Shown here piece by piece: positions 52,603-60,646 of a stretch of 64,000 nt of DNA. A program made the translations under genes and the position numbers. The notes below the pieces were generated by a model. It was not told the origin of the DNA, made no database searches, and saw only the letters and a list, made by a program, of their open reading frames with translations. This DNA comes from Flammeovirga sp. EKP202 (GTDB lineage Bacteria; Bacteroidota; Bacteroidia; Cytophagales; Flammeovirgaceae), in NCBI RefSeq assembly GCF_014534745.1, contig NZ_JACVVP010000028.1:29766-93765 (forward strand), written 5' to 3'. The number at the start of each line of letters is the position of its first letter. Position 1 is the first letter of the stretch.

Positions 52603-55287
52603 ATGAAACATAATCTCTACCTAATTTTAACGGGGATATGTATAGCCTTATTCTCATCAAATAGTATTGGTCAGACAACTGACCTTTATGGAAAAATCAT
52701 CGGTCCATCAGGAGATCCACTTCCATATGCTCAAATCAATGTACTAGAAACCACCTTCGCCAGTATTACGGATATGGATGGTAACTACCATATCAATAAC
52801 GTGCCTTCAGGAAAATATGAAATCAGTGCAACTTACTTAGGCTACAATGCCGACGTGGTTTCAGTTACTCTTGAACCTGGTAATCCTTTGAAATTAAACA
52901 TCATGATGAATGCTGATGTCACTGAATTGGATGGTGTAACCGTTTATGGTGAGTACACAAAAGGACAAGCAAAATCGCTCAACGAGCAGAAAAATGCCGT
53001 GAGTATCAAAAATATCGTTTCTTCAGAACAGTTCTCGACAATGCCGGATAGAAATGGTGCGGAAGCATTACAACGTATTCCAGGTATCTCCATTGTAAGA
53101 AACAGGGGAGAAGGTCAAAACATTCAGATTCGTGGTATGGCTTCTGAGTACAACCAAGTACAAATGAATGGTACGCCAATGCCAGGTGGTGAAGACAGCC
53201 GTGGTGCTGCACTTGATTTTATGTCGGCTGATATTATGGAGTCGATTGAAGTTAAGAAGACGTTGACTCCAGATATGGACGGCGGTGCTATTGGTGGTGC
53301 GGTCAACTTTACTTTAAAAGATGCTCCTTCTGAATTTACATTAAGAGCCATTACTTCAGGTGGTAAAAACTTCCACGCAGATCCATTTAATGATGGCTGG
53401 GGATTGGGGCAACAAAACCATAGTTTATATGTAGGTAACCGTTTCTTCAATGACAAACTTGGTGTGTATGCTACGGGTAGTTATTACCTGACTAATAGAG
53501 GTACTGTATTAGAAGAATACACGCTGAACGACGACGATCAACTGACAAGAAAAAGATGGAATGACTATGATGTAAGACGTGAACGTTATGGCTACAACGT
53601 GGGTATGGATTATAAATTTGATGACAACAACATCATTAGAGCTTCCTACAACTCCAACTTCTTTAATGATGACAGAAGAAGAGGCCGAACTAATTTCAAC
53701 TATAAATATGATCTAGATACTCCTGATGCTCCAGTGGCTTCTTTTACAGAAGATAGAGAAACACAAACGCGAGCCAAAAGAACAATGACGGACATGTTTG
53801 GTATTGGTGGTGAACATCGCTTCAAAAGTGGTTTGAAGTTAGATTATAAAGCAACTAGAATTAAAACGGTAATTGATGAACCTGACGGAACGCAATACTA
53901 TTTTAGCAGAACGCTAGGGACACATCACTTCGACAATATGAGTCCTTGGGATTTAGATGGAACAATGGCTTTAGAGCCTGACAATATGTTGGAAATGAAT
54001 AAGCCAGTGCGTATTGACACGAAAGAAAATACAGAATTGGATCACTCTTTCACGATCAATGCTTCACAACCTTTCCGTTTCTTGGGTGAGACTTCTACCA
54101 TCTCTGCTGGCTACAAAATGTGGCATAAAGATAAGGTAAACGATGCCAGAAGGGCAACAATGGAAAACCTTGAACCTATCTACCTTGCTCCAGGACAATT
54201 CTACAGAAGAGACCTCCGTTTCACTGATCCTGAGTTTGCTGATTTACCACTTGGTAGTCCTCAAGAAAACTATGAAGTCAAAAATCAAAACTACCAAGCC
54301 GATGAGATTATCAACTCTGGTTACTTGATGGGAGATATTCAATGGACTTCTAAATTCAATACACTAATTGGAGCTCGTATTGAAGCGACTAGAAACAGCT
54401 ATGAATTCCGTGAATACGATGAAAATAGTGGTGAATATGTTAGAACTCTTTCAGATAATTCTTCTTACATCAATGTATTGCCATCCATCAATGCTGTATA
54501 TAGATTCAATGAGAAAAACATGTTGAAGGCAGCAGTGGCTCAAGGTTTAAGTAGACCTTCATTTACAGCACTTATCCCAAGAGAAGTGATTGATGATGAA
54601 AACTTCACAAAGCGTTTATCAAACCCTGATCTTCAGCCTGCAGTGTCTACTAACTTTGATTTGATCTTTGAAAGATACACTGACAACATGGGGTACTTTA
54701 CATTTGGTGTATTTGCGAAGTTCCTAGAAAATCAGATTTATACTTCTAAAAACTTTGTGGAAGAAAACGGTCAAATCTGGGAAATCACAAGACCTGAAAA
54801 CGGTGAAAGTTCTCACTTATATGGTTTCGAAGTGGCATACAGCAAAAACTTGAGAGACTTTAATGTACCAATGTTGAAATGGATGAATGTAATGGCCAAC
54901 TATACTTACACACTGTCTGAACAAGAATTAGAAGACGGCAGAAAAGTAGTAATGGGTAATAGCCCAAGAGATATGGCCAACTTTATATTGACTTACGACA
55001 ACCCTAAAAACGGTCTTATGATTGCGATTGCGGGTAACTACAGAGGTCCATTATTGATTGATGTGGCAGACAGACAAGATAGAGATGTTTACTTCACTTC
55101 TCAGTTCCATTTAGATATCTCCGCTAGTTACAAGGTGAATAATCAGTTCAGCGTTTTCACTCAAATGAACAACTTGACAAACCAAATGGAAATTGAAACT
55201 TATGGTAACCCTACTCATGATCATTTATTGCATCAAACCGAGCAATATGGTCCTACTGTTACAGTCGGTTTAAAGTTTGAATTATAA
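52603..55287 (+). CDS. TonB-dependent receptor
   Basis: Outer-membrane active importer of 894 residues. Signal peptide (1-23), carboxypeptidase-regulatory-like domain (about 26-110: LYGKIIGPSGDPLPYAQINVLE), plug domain (about 125-245: FSTMPDRNGAEALQRIPGIS, IQIRGMASEYNQVQMNGTPM, GGAIGGAVNFTLK), then a 22-strand-type barrel. The combination of PDRNGAEALQRIPG and the plug style matches the IroN/FhuA-like or carbohydrate-type TonB receptors of marine Bacteroidota (recollection). It overlaps the next gene by 1 nt, so the exported protein encoded there is a likely functional partner. Ligand unknown. Confidence 0.93.
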   Translation: MKHNLYLILTGICIALFSSNSIGQTTDLYGKIIGPSGDPLPYAQINVLETTFASITDMDGNYHINNVPSGKYEISATYLGYNADVVSVTLEPGNPLKLNIMMNADVTELDGVTVYGEYTKGQAKSLNEQKNAVSIKNIVSSEQFSTMPDRNGAEALQRIPGISIVRNRGEGQNIQIRGMASEYNQVQMNGTPMPGGEDSRGAALDFMSADIMESIEVKKTLTPDMDGGAIGGAVNFTLKDAPSEFTLRAITSGGKNFHADPFNDGWGLGQQNHSLYVGNRFFNDKLGVYATGSYYLTNRGTVLEEYTLNDDDQLTRKRWNDYDVRRERYGYNVGMDYKFDDNNIIRASYNSNFFNDDRRRGRTNFNYKYDLDTPDAPVASFTEDRETQTRAKRTMTDMFGIGGEHRFKSGLKLDYKATRIKTVIDEPDGTQYYFSRTLGTHHFDNMSPWDLDGTMALEPDNMLEMNKPVRIDTKENTELDHSFTINASQPFRFLGETSTISAGYKMWHKDKVNDARRATMENLEPIYLAPGQFYRRDLRFTDPEFADLPLGSPQENYEVKNQNYQADEIINSGYLMGDIQWTSKFNTLIGARIEATRNSYEFREYDENSGEYVRTLSDNSSYINVLPSINAVYRFNEKNMLKAAVAQGLSRPSFTALIPREVIDDENFTKRLSNPDLQPAVSTNFDLIFERYTDNMGYFTFGVFAKFLENQIYTSKNFVEENGQIWEITRPENGESSHLYGFEVAYSKNLRDFNVPMLKWMNVMANYTYTLSEQELEDGRKVVMGNSPRDMANFILTYDNPKNGLMIAIAGNYRGPLLIDVADRQDRDVYFTSQFHLDISASYKVNNQFSVFTQMNNLTNQMEIETYGNPTHDHLLHQTEQYGPTVTVGLKFEL

Positions 55288-56060
55288 TGAAAAGATACTA
55301 TTTATGTTTCCTCTTGTGCATTGCTTTCTTGAGCTTAAAAGCACAAGAGGAAGTAAAAAGATATAAGGCACCACATGCCCGTCAAGCAGTGGCCGCTACA
55401 GAAGAATTTTTCTTTGTGGTGGATAATAATACTATCGTTAAAAGAAATATTTCTGATGGAGAAGAAGTGAAAAGATGGCAAGACGATCGTCTGAAGCATT
55501 TAAACAGTGCCTACATCCAAAACGATACGCTTTTCTGTGCCCATTCCAATTACCCTGAAATCCCGATGCATTCTTCCATTGAAATGTGGGACATCAATAC
55601 CTTAGAGCATATCGGAAATCATAGTTTTGGTATTGATATCGGGTCTTGTACATGGATTGTTCAGCAGAAAGAGCATTGGTATGTAATGTTTGTACATTAT
55701 GCCAACGAAGGAAAAATGCAGAAAAACCGTGACGTTTCTTGGTCTCAGCTGATCCAATATGATTTGAATTGGAATAGAAAAGAAGCATGGGTATTACCGA
55801 AAGCATTAATCGAAAAAGTATCTCCCTATAGTATATCAGGGGGTGTTCTTTTAGAAGATGAAACAATCCTCTGTACACATCACCACTTCAATGAATTATA
55901 TACTTTAAAATTCCCAACAATGGGATCTACCTTAATCTGGGAGAAAACAACTCCATCTCCGGTAAGAGGTCAAGGTATCGCTATTGATCCTAAAGGAAAC
56001 CTTTGGGGAATTGACAAGAAAAGCAGAGAGGTGATAAATGTTAAAAATAATATTTTGTAA
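55287..56060 (+). CDS. Secreted protein of unknown function, partner of the receptor
   Basis: Exported 257-residue protein; the signal peptide ends near LKAQEE (residue 20). The mature chain is beta-rich, with repeated Trp- and Gly-containing strands (VKRWQDDRLKHLNSAYIQND, IEMWDINTLEHIGNHSFG, GIAIDPKGNLWGIDKKSREV) that look like blades of a beta-propeller. No catalytic signature is visible. The TAATG overlap with the receptor gene indicates translational coupling, so it may bind or process the receptor's ligand (inference). I do not recognise a named family. Confidence 0.65.
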   Translation: MKRYYLCFLLCIAFLSLKAQEEVKRYKAPHARQAVAATEEFFFVVDNNTIVKRNISDGEEVKRWQDDRLKHLNSAYIQNDTLFCAHSNYPEIPMHSSIEMWDINTLEHIGNHSFGIDIGSCTWIVQQKEHWYVMFVHYANEGKMQKNRDVSWSQLIQYDLNWNRKEAWVLPKALIEKVSPYSISGGVLLEDETILCTHHHFNELYTLKFPTMGSTLIWEKTTPSPVRGQGIAIDPKGNLWGIDKKSREVINVKNNIL

Positions 56061-56202
56061 AGACAACTGGTTTAGATTTTTACAAAAGAAAGGGTGAGGG
56101 TAGTCTTCGGATTACTTTTCATCCTTTTCTTTTTTATTGAATAGGGAAAATAGAAACAACTCTTTGTTCAACTTGTTATACCATCAACCAAAAGGTATAC
56201 AA

Positions 56203-56604
56203 ATGATGAAACAAATTACTCACATGATGGTAATAGCGGGATTGTTACTTTCATGTGAAGCTCCCCAAAAAACGAAAAAAGAAGTTTTGACTTTCAAGCC
56301 CTTTGAAAAAATTCAAGGTGAATATATTTTAGATTCCGCAAGGTTTACTGAAATCCTAAAAACAGATGTCATTCCTGATCATACTAGTGGCAAGGTGAGA
56401 ATCGAAGAAGACTCTATTTTTCTAACCTTTCTTTATTCTAATTTGACCAGTGAAGTCAATGCAAAACTGGTAATGGATAAAGACAGTGTTACGGTAAATG
56501 AAGGTGGGATTACGAAAGCTTTCTTGGTACATCGAAAACATAGGATTTATTATGTTTCTTTAGATCGAAAGGCTTTTATTCCATTTAAAAAACTATACAA
56601 CTAG
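56203..56604 (+). CDS. Small lipoprotein of unknown function
   Basis: The frame is open from a TTG at 56137, but the natural start is the ATG at 56203 (or the next codon): it gives a proper lipoprotein signal, MMKQITHMMVIAGLLLSC, with the acylated Cys at residue 18 and a protein of 133 residues. The mature part is short, charged and beta-rich with no known motif. It lies 140 nt after the secreted-protein gene and may be the end of that operon. A hairpin of the GTTCAAGTC ... GACTTGGAC type overlaps its stop codon (56604-56637). Function unknown. Confidence 0.55.
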   Translation: MMKQITHMMVIAGLLLSCEAPQKTKKEVLTFKPFEKIQGEYILDSARFTEILKTDVIPDHTSGKVRIEEDSIFLTFLYSNLTSEVNAKLVMDKDSVTVNEGGITKAFLVHRKHRIYYVSLDRKAFIPFKKLYN

Positions 56605-56636
56605 TTCAAGTCTTTAGCTGAAAGCGTGACTTGGAC
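56604..56636 (+). repeat. Hairpin repeat, copy 1
   Basis: GTTCAAGTC (56604-56612) pairs with GACTTGGAC (56628-56636, one G-U); the loop contains GCT-gaa-AGC. The same text (TTCAAGTCTT, TGAAAGCGTGACTT) recurs at 57540-57568. No T-run follows, so it is not a typical terminator. Confidence 0.5.
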
Positions 56637-56789
56637 CTATTGCTGTAAAAGGAATAAGGTACTTGTGGTACTTTCTTCCTCATTTTTTAATATTTCAAAT
56701 GAACTTAAGAGAAAAATCAATTTTATTGATTTACTAAAATTCATACCTTACTTATTAAGTCATAACAAACTCTTCATTATCGATTAATT

Positions 56790-57449
56790 ATGCTTAAAAC
56801 GCAAACCATACTTTACTTACTCATTGGTCTCCTATTTTCATGTAACAGAGAATTAGATGTTTTTCATGAAAATAAACAATCAGAATCATATAAAGTGAAA
56901 ATTTATAGAAACTGGGAACTTTCTCCCAATTCATCACTAAACACCTATTCCGATTTTAATCTGAAAATCACTACTTCTTTCCTAGATAAAAGTATAAAGA
57001 CATTTGACTATGGTGGTTTCTATTTTGTTTATGATGACTATCAAAATAAGCTAAAAGGTAATTGGCTCGAAGAAGAAGAAAAAGAATGGAATTTTGTAGA
57101 TAAAAAAACGTTCACAATCAATCATCAACAAATCAGTGTTAGTAAGTTCGTTGAATTAAGACATAAAAAATTTTCATGTACAGCATCAAACTATGACACT
57201 ATTAGTACACTATATTTTAGTAATGAATTAGGTCTAATTCACGATTTAGGTTGGAGATACCAAATGAATTTTGAAGTAACAGAAAATTCAATTTTAGAAG
57301 GTATTGATGATGTTAAACTGTTATTTGAAAAGTTAAATAAGGATGAAGATTTTTATCCTAATGTACATAAAACTGCATTACGAAAAGCGTTTAAAGAAAT
57401 AATAATTCCTCAAGAGGAAGAAATAGATATTGAACTACTCGAACCATAA
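56790..57449 (+). CDS. Hypothetical lipoprotein
   Basis: Lipoprotein of 219 residues with lipobox LLFSC (Cys18). The mature region is hydrophilic, rich in Tyr, Phe, Lys and Asp, and contains FDYGGFYFVYDDY and an acidic C-terminus (EEEIDIELLEP). Lower GC and heavier Lys/Asn use than the neighbours suggest a fast-evolving or acquired gene. No family is recognised and no partner is evident; it is monocistronic. Confidence 0.6.
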   Translation: MLKTQTILYLLIGLLFSCNRELDVFHENKQSESYKVKIYRNWELSPNSSLNTYSDFNLKITTSFLDKSIKTFDYGGFYFVYDDYQNKLKGNWLEEEEKEWNFVDKKTFTINHQQISVSKFVELRHKKFSCTASNYDTISTLYFSNELGLIHDLGWRYQMNFEVTENSILEGIDDVKLLFEKLNKDEDFYPNVHKTALRKAFKEIIIPQEEEIDIELLEP

Positions 57450-57539
57450 TTTTAAAAATCAATATCTTTTCAACTTTACATCAAAATATTCATCATAAAT
57501 CACATCATTTTTTACTGTACCTCCTTAAACTCAAACTGG

Positions 57540-57615
57540 TTCAAGTCTTAAGTTGAAAGCGTGACTTTTTACAATTGTAAGCACAAGTGACGCTGTGCTG
57601 AACACTTGCGCTAGT
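57540..57615 (+). repeat. Hairpin repeat copy 2 plus REP-like unit E
   Basis: TTCAAGTCTTAAGTTGAAAG and GCGTGACTT repeat the hairpin at 56604. The REP-like core follows: GCACAAGTG (57581-57589) pairs with CACTTGCGC (57604-57612). The arms carry a compensated change relative to other units. Confidence 0.65.
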
Positions 57616-57633
57616 GGCTGAGGCAAAATAAAA

Positions 57634-57661
57634 GGGAGTCAAGTATCAATACTCGACTCCC
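57634..57661 (-). terminator. Hairpin terminator, minus strand
   Basis: GGGAGTC (57634-57640) pairs with GACTCCC (57655-57661), with an inner GTAT/ATAC; the T-rich tail (TTTTATTTT) lies on the minus strand. It may be the displaced terminator of the YceI gene. Confidence 0.7.
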
Positions 57662-57740
57662 TGTATATTTAGTCAACTAAGAGAAAAACTAATGCCGTTT
57701 TGCTTTCCAATCTTAGTTCTTCTAAATCAATTTCTTAAAG

Positions 57741-57895
57741 CTGTTGTATATTTAAAATTGGGATAAGTTGGATTATTATTTTTTTGCCTAATCAAGGCAG
57801 AATTGAAGAGTATAGCCTTAGCTACGTAATGATATTCTAACGCAGAGTTGGCTAAAAAAGAAAATCCAAAACTTCCAATTTTAGTTATACAATAG
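57741..57895. mobile_element. MITE with terminal inverted repeats and 7-bp target duplication
   Basis: 155 bp without coding capacity. The left end CTGTTGTATATTTAAAATTG matches the inverted right end CTATTGTATAACTAAAATTG at 17 of 20 positions, and similarity continues inward (GGATT, TTTTTT, GCC blocks). CTTAAAG flanks both sides (57734-57740 and 57896-57902), a perfect target-site duplication. The right copy contains the YceI stop codon, so insertion did not change the protein. Confidence 0.8.
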
Positions 57896-57896
57896 C

Positions 57897-58463
57897 TTAA
57901 AGCGTAGTTACTTTGAAGCTGATGTCAAAGTTGTTAGAGATCGCTTTGTCACCTAAGTTATCAAAGAATGAATCAGAACCATATTTTAAACCGAATTTAG
58001 TTCTGTCGATTTCAATTGCACCCTCTAATACGTACTTTTTACCTTCTTCTTTTAACGACGCATCAAAAGCAACTTCTTGAGATACTCCTTTGATAGTCAT
58101 ATCACCAGTTAATTTTAATTTATCACCGTCTTTAGTTGCTGATTTTAAAACGAATTTTGCAGTAGGATATTTTTCAACATCGAAGAAATCTCCAGATTTT
58201 AAGTGACCATCAAGTTTTTGCTTCCACTCACCCTCTAAATCTGTTGAGCTTAATGAAGTCAAATCGATTTCGATCTCACCACCTTTCAATGCACCTTTTT
58301 TGATTTTCAATTCACCACCTTTTACAGCTACTGTACCTGTGTGCGTTGAACCTACTACTTTGTGACCTACCCATTCTACTTTTGAGTTGTCAGCAGAGAT
58401 TTTTTGGCCAAATGAAACTAAAGAGAATAAAACTGCTACTAGTGTTAAAGTAATGCTTTTCAT
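57897..58463 (-). CDS. YceI family protein
   Basis: Exported lipid-binding protein of 188 residues. The signal peptide ends near SFGQKI (residue 20). The mature part has the YceI lipocalin-like signature: NSKVEWVGHKVVGSTHTGTV, IEIDLTSLSSTDLEG, HLKSGDFFDVEKYPTAKF and LTGDMTIKGVSQEVAFDA. Members bind long isoprenoid or amide lipids in a large pocket. It is a single gene with an ideal promoter; a MITE sits exactly at its stop codon, preserved through the target duplication. Confidence 0.95.
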   Translation of the reverse strand: MKSITLTLVAVLFSLVSFGQKISADNSKVEWVGHKVVGSTHTGTVAVKGGELKIKKGALKGGEIEIDLTSLSSTDLEGEWKQKLDGHLKSGDFFDVEKYPTAKFVLKSATKDGDKLKLTGDMTIKGVSQEVAFDASLKEEGKKYVLEGAIEIDRTKFGLKYGSDSFFDNLGDKAISNNFDISFKVTTL

Positions 58464-58539
58464 GATATTAAAGTTAAGATTTTAAATGTTTTATTGAGTA
58501 TGTTGTGAACAACTCTTGTTTTCTGTTTTATTGTTGATA

Positions 58540-58570
58540 CAAATATATGTACCGGTAATATTTGTTCAAA
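58540..58570 (-). promoter_or_regulatory. yceI promoter
   Basis: Minus strand: TTTG (58570-58567), 19 bp, TATATTTG (58547-58540), an exact consensus promoter. The palindrome ATTTGTT-ca-AACAAAT (58560-58575) overlaps the -33 box and ACCGGT sits in the spacer, so a regulator may bind here. Confidence 0.7.
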
Positions 58571-58664
58571 CAAATTATAAGATATTTTTTCATTAAAAAT
58601 AATAACTTACTGATTTTCAATTATAAAAAATATAACTCTAAAAACTATCTTTTTTTGATTTTGT

Positions 58665-59717
58665 TTAGAAAAGTGGTTTATAAGTTTCTTTTAGATAATC
58701 CATATAAGCATGAAAATCGCTATTGAAGTCGTTTTCAAACTCCTCTTTAAAGTCATTTTGCTGTCCTCTGTAGCGTTTATAACTCATAAAGAAAGTATTA
58801 TTGGGAGTGAAGTCTTCAAAGTATCGGCAATAACCACTATTGGCAAAAGATAGATCTTGGATACCCTCTGTGATTTCTTTTATTTTTTGATCTTTTAATC
58901 GATTCTTTTCTTCTACACTCATTTCATCTGTAAAAGAATTATAAAGCATATCTAGTTCTTTTGTCCCTTGAAGAATATATTCTGAAAATGTCTTTCGATC
59001 TTTTTTTCGAGCCATGTATTTCACATACTCCAAGGAATGTTGGCCAAACTTATGAACCAAAAACTTCTTGGCACCTTCATCTCCTACAAAATCTGCTAAG
59101 TTTTCATTATACGATACACTACTTTTGACATAGAGTGTTCCATGCGTGAGTTCATGAATGATTAACTGCGTTAAACTCCCCTCACTTCTTTCGAGCATAC
59201 CAGAAAGAATAGGATCATTTAAAATCCCCAACGTTGACCATGCAGACACTCTTCCTACTTCAGCATCCCAACCTTCATTTGTCAATTGTTCCTTTGCTTG
59301 GGTAGCTAAGTTTTCATCAAAAAAACCTTTATATGAGAAGGCCCCGAAAATAGGGAAAGACCATTTTTTAGCTTTTAACTCAAAGGGTTTACAAGCAGTA
59401 ATCGTCCAAAGAATTGGTTTTCCTTTTTGATCATAAAGCTTGGTATAACTTTCAGAAGGATTCAATCCCAGTGAATCTACTGTAAACTGTCTTATTTCCT
59501 GAATTAGTCTTATTTTTTCTTTTTGCTGATCTGTAAAAGAAGTATCCTTTAAAAACACCTCAATGGGCTGAGCATTCGTTATAATATCAATCTGACCTAA
59601 ACCCTGCCTGATACCATAAATTGTTTCTTCATGATAATACCCTAAGAAGCAGAACACACTCAGAAGTAGTGTTAGAAAAAATCTTTTAAGCCAAGTTATC
59701 ATTAGATTTTTATTCAT
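58665..59717 (-). CDS. Predicted zinc aminopeptidase (PF10023 type)
   Basis: Membrane-anchored metallopeptidase of 350 residues. One N-terminal helix (about 10-26) anchors it. The active-site motif LIIHELTHGTLYVK (HELTH near 189) and the downstream Glu in YNENLADFVGDEGA provide the zinc ligands, as in the gluzincin-like aminopeptidase family COG4324. The SAWSTLGILNDPILSGM segment just before the HELTH motif is also typical. Substrate is unknown; the family acts on small peptides in the periplasm (recollection). Monocistronic. Confidence 0.9.
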   Translation of the reverse strand: MNKNLMITWLKRFFLTLLLSVFCFLGYYHEETIYGIRQGLGQIDIITNAQPIEVFLKDTSFTDQQKEKIRLIQEIRQFTVDSLGLNPSESYTKLYDQKGKPILWTITACKPFELKAKKWSFPIFGAFSYKGFFDENLATQAKEQLTNEGWDAEVGRVSAWSTLGILNDPILSGMLERSEGSLTQLIIHELTHGTLYVKSSVSYNENLADFVGDEGAKKFLVHKFGQHSLEYVKYMARKKDRKTFSEYILQGTKELDMLYNSFTDEMSVEEKNRLKDQKIKEITEGIQDLSFANSGYCRYFEDFTPNNTFFMSYKRYRGQQNDFKEEFENDFNSDFHAYMDYLKETYKPLF

Positions 59718-59933
59718 GTATATTATTTAGTGTCATTTATTATGGTTTGACTTTGGCTTAGTACTACATTGTAAATGTGAAATGAAAGCAATTTTCTTCT
59801 CTATTTTATGAGACAAAATGAATTGATGTTTGAGTACTAAAACGTATCACAAACATAAAATTTTAATTTAAATAAGTACTCAACCTAAAAAAGATTCTTA
59901 TTCATTCTACTGGTAAATTTTTAGTAAGTACTA
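59718..59933. other. AT-rich gap with a stray terminal-repeat sequence
   Basis: AGTACTACATTGTAAA occurs at 59760-59775 and again at 59927-59942 as the left end of the MITE-like element. The first may be the remnant of an older copy. No gene is seen. Confidence 0.45.
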
Positions 59934-60323
59934 CATTGTAAACTAAGTTTTCGAATATTTAAGGTATTTAGAAATCAGGAGATTTCTACTGATCTGTAGG
60001 ACACGAATGCCGCTAACGCTTAACATTCGCGCCAGTGAACATTCTACTCAATTCATTTGCTACTTCTTCCCTCGGCCTTGAAGGGAAAAGCGTCAAGAAT
60101 TTCATGTATTGAGCCGTTAAAAATGATTTTGTTGTTTGAGCGCAGCGAGTTTAAAATCATTGAGGCGAGAGAAATGGAATTTAGCTTTTGACTTCTAAGC
60201 CTTGAATTTTTTGCTTCGTTTTTGTTTCAAGACAAAAATGAAGAAGAAGGAAGTTTGAAAGTAGATCCTATAAATGCTTGCAGAAAGGTCTATTAAAAGT
60301 TGACAATAATTTAGTTTACAATG
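59934..60323 (+). mobile_element. MITE-like element, long copy
   Basis: 390 bp flanked by TA. The left end CATTGTAAACTAAGTTTTCG and the inverted right end CATTGTAAACTAAATTATTG match at 16 of 20 positions. It contains REP-like unit F and an internal block (about 60061-60236) missing from the short copy at 33256-33476. The block has its own inverted repeats: AATGATTTT/AAAATCATT (60122-60161) and a near-perfect CTTC-G-TTTTTGT / ACAAAAA-T-GAAG. No coding sequence. The remaining 323 bp to the next gene hold only an imperfect CCTT/AAGG hairpin near 60400. Confidence 0.65.
59970..60034 (+). repeat. REP-like unit F
   Basis: Hairpin AGAAATC-agga-GATTTCT (59970-59987), then CACGAATG ... CATTCGCG around CCGCTAACGCTTAA. 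Confidence 0.75.
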
Positions 60324-60646
60324 TACTTAACCTACTGAAAGCGGAACAATAGTCCTTAGTTCATTTCCTAAAAACATAAAGTGCTCCAAAAGCAAAAACC
60401 TTCCACTAAAAGTGAAAGGCTTAATGTATCTCTCTATTCAATCAATTTAGCAATAATCGTCATTGCTAATATATACAGTGTATGAACTGTTGGTTTATCC
60501 TTAATAACGGTTGAATGGGTTAATAAAATAAGTAACAGGAAACAGTAGTAATCGGGAATGAGTTGTAATTTTTAAAGAAAGAGTGAAGAATTAGATAGAC
60601 TATTATATCTCGATCCTTTTCTCCACTCTTATATAATTGATCACTT

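Noticed and set aside
60061..60236. Small coding gene inside the long MITE-like element
   Set aside because: Frames are short and interrupted; the stretch is better explained by inverted repeats.
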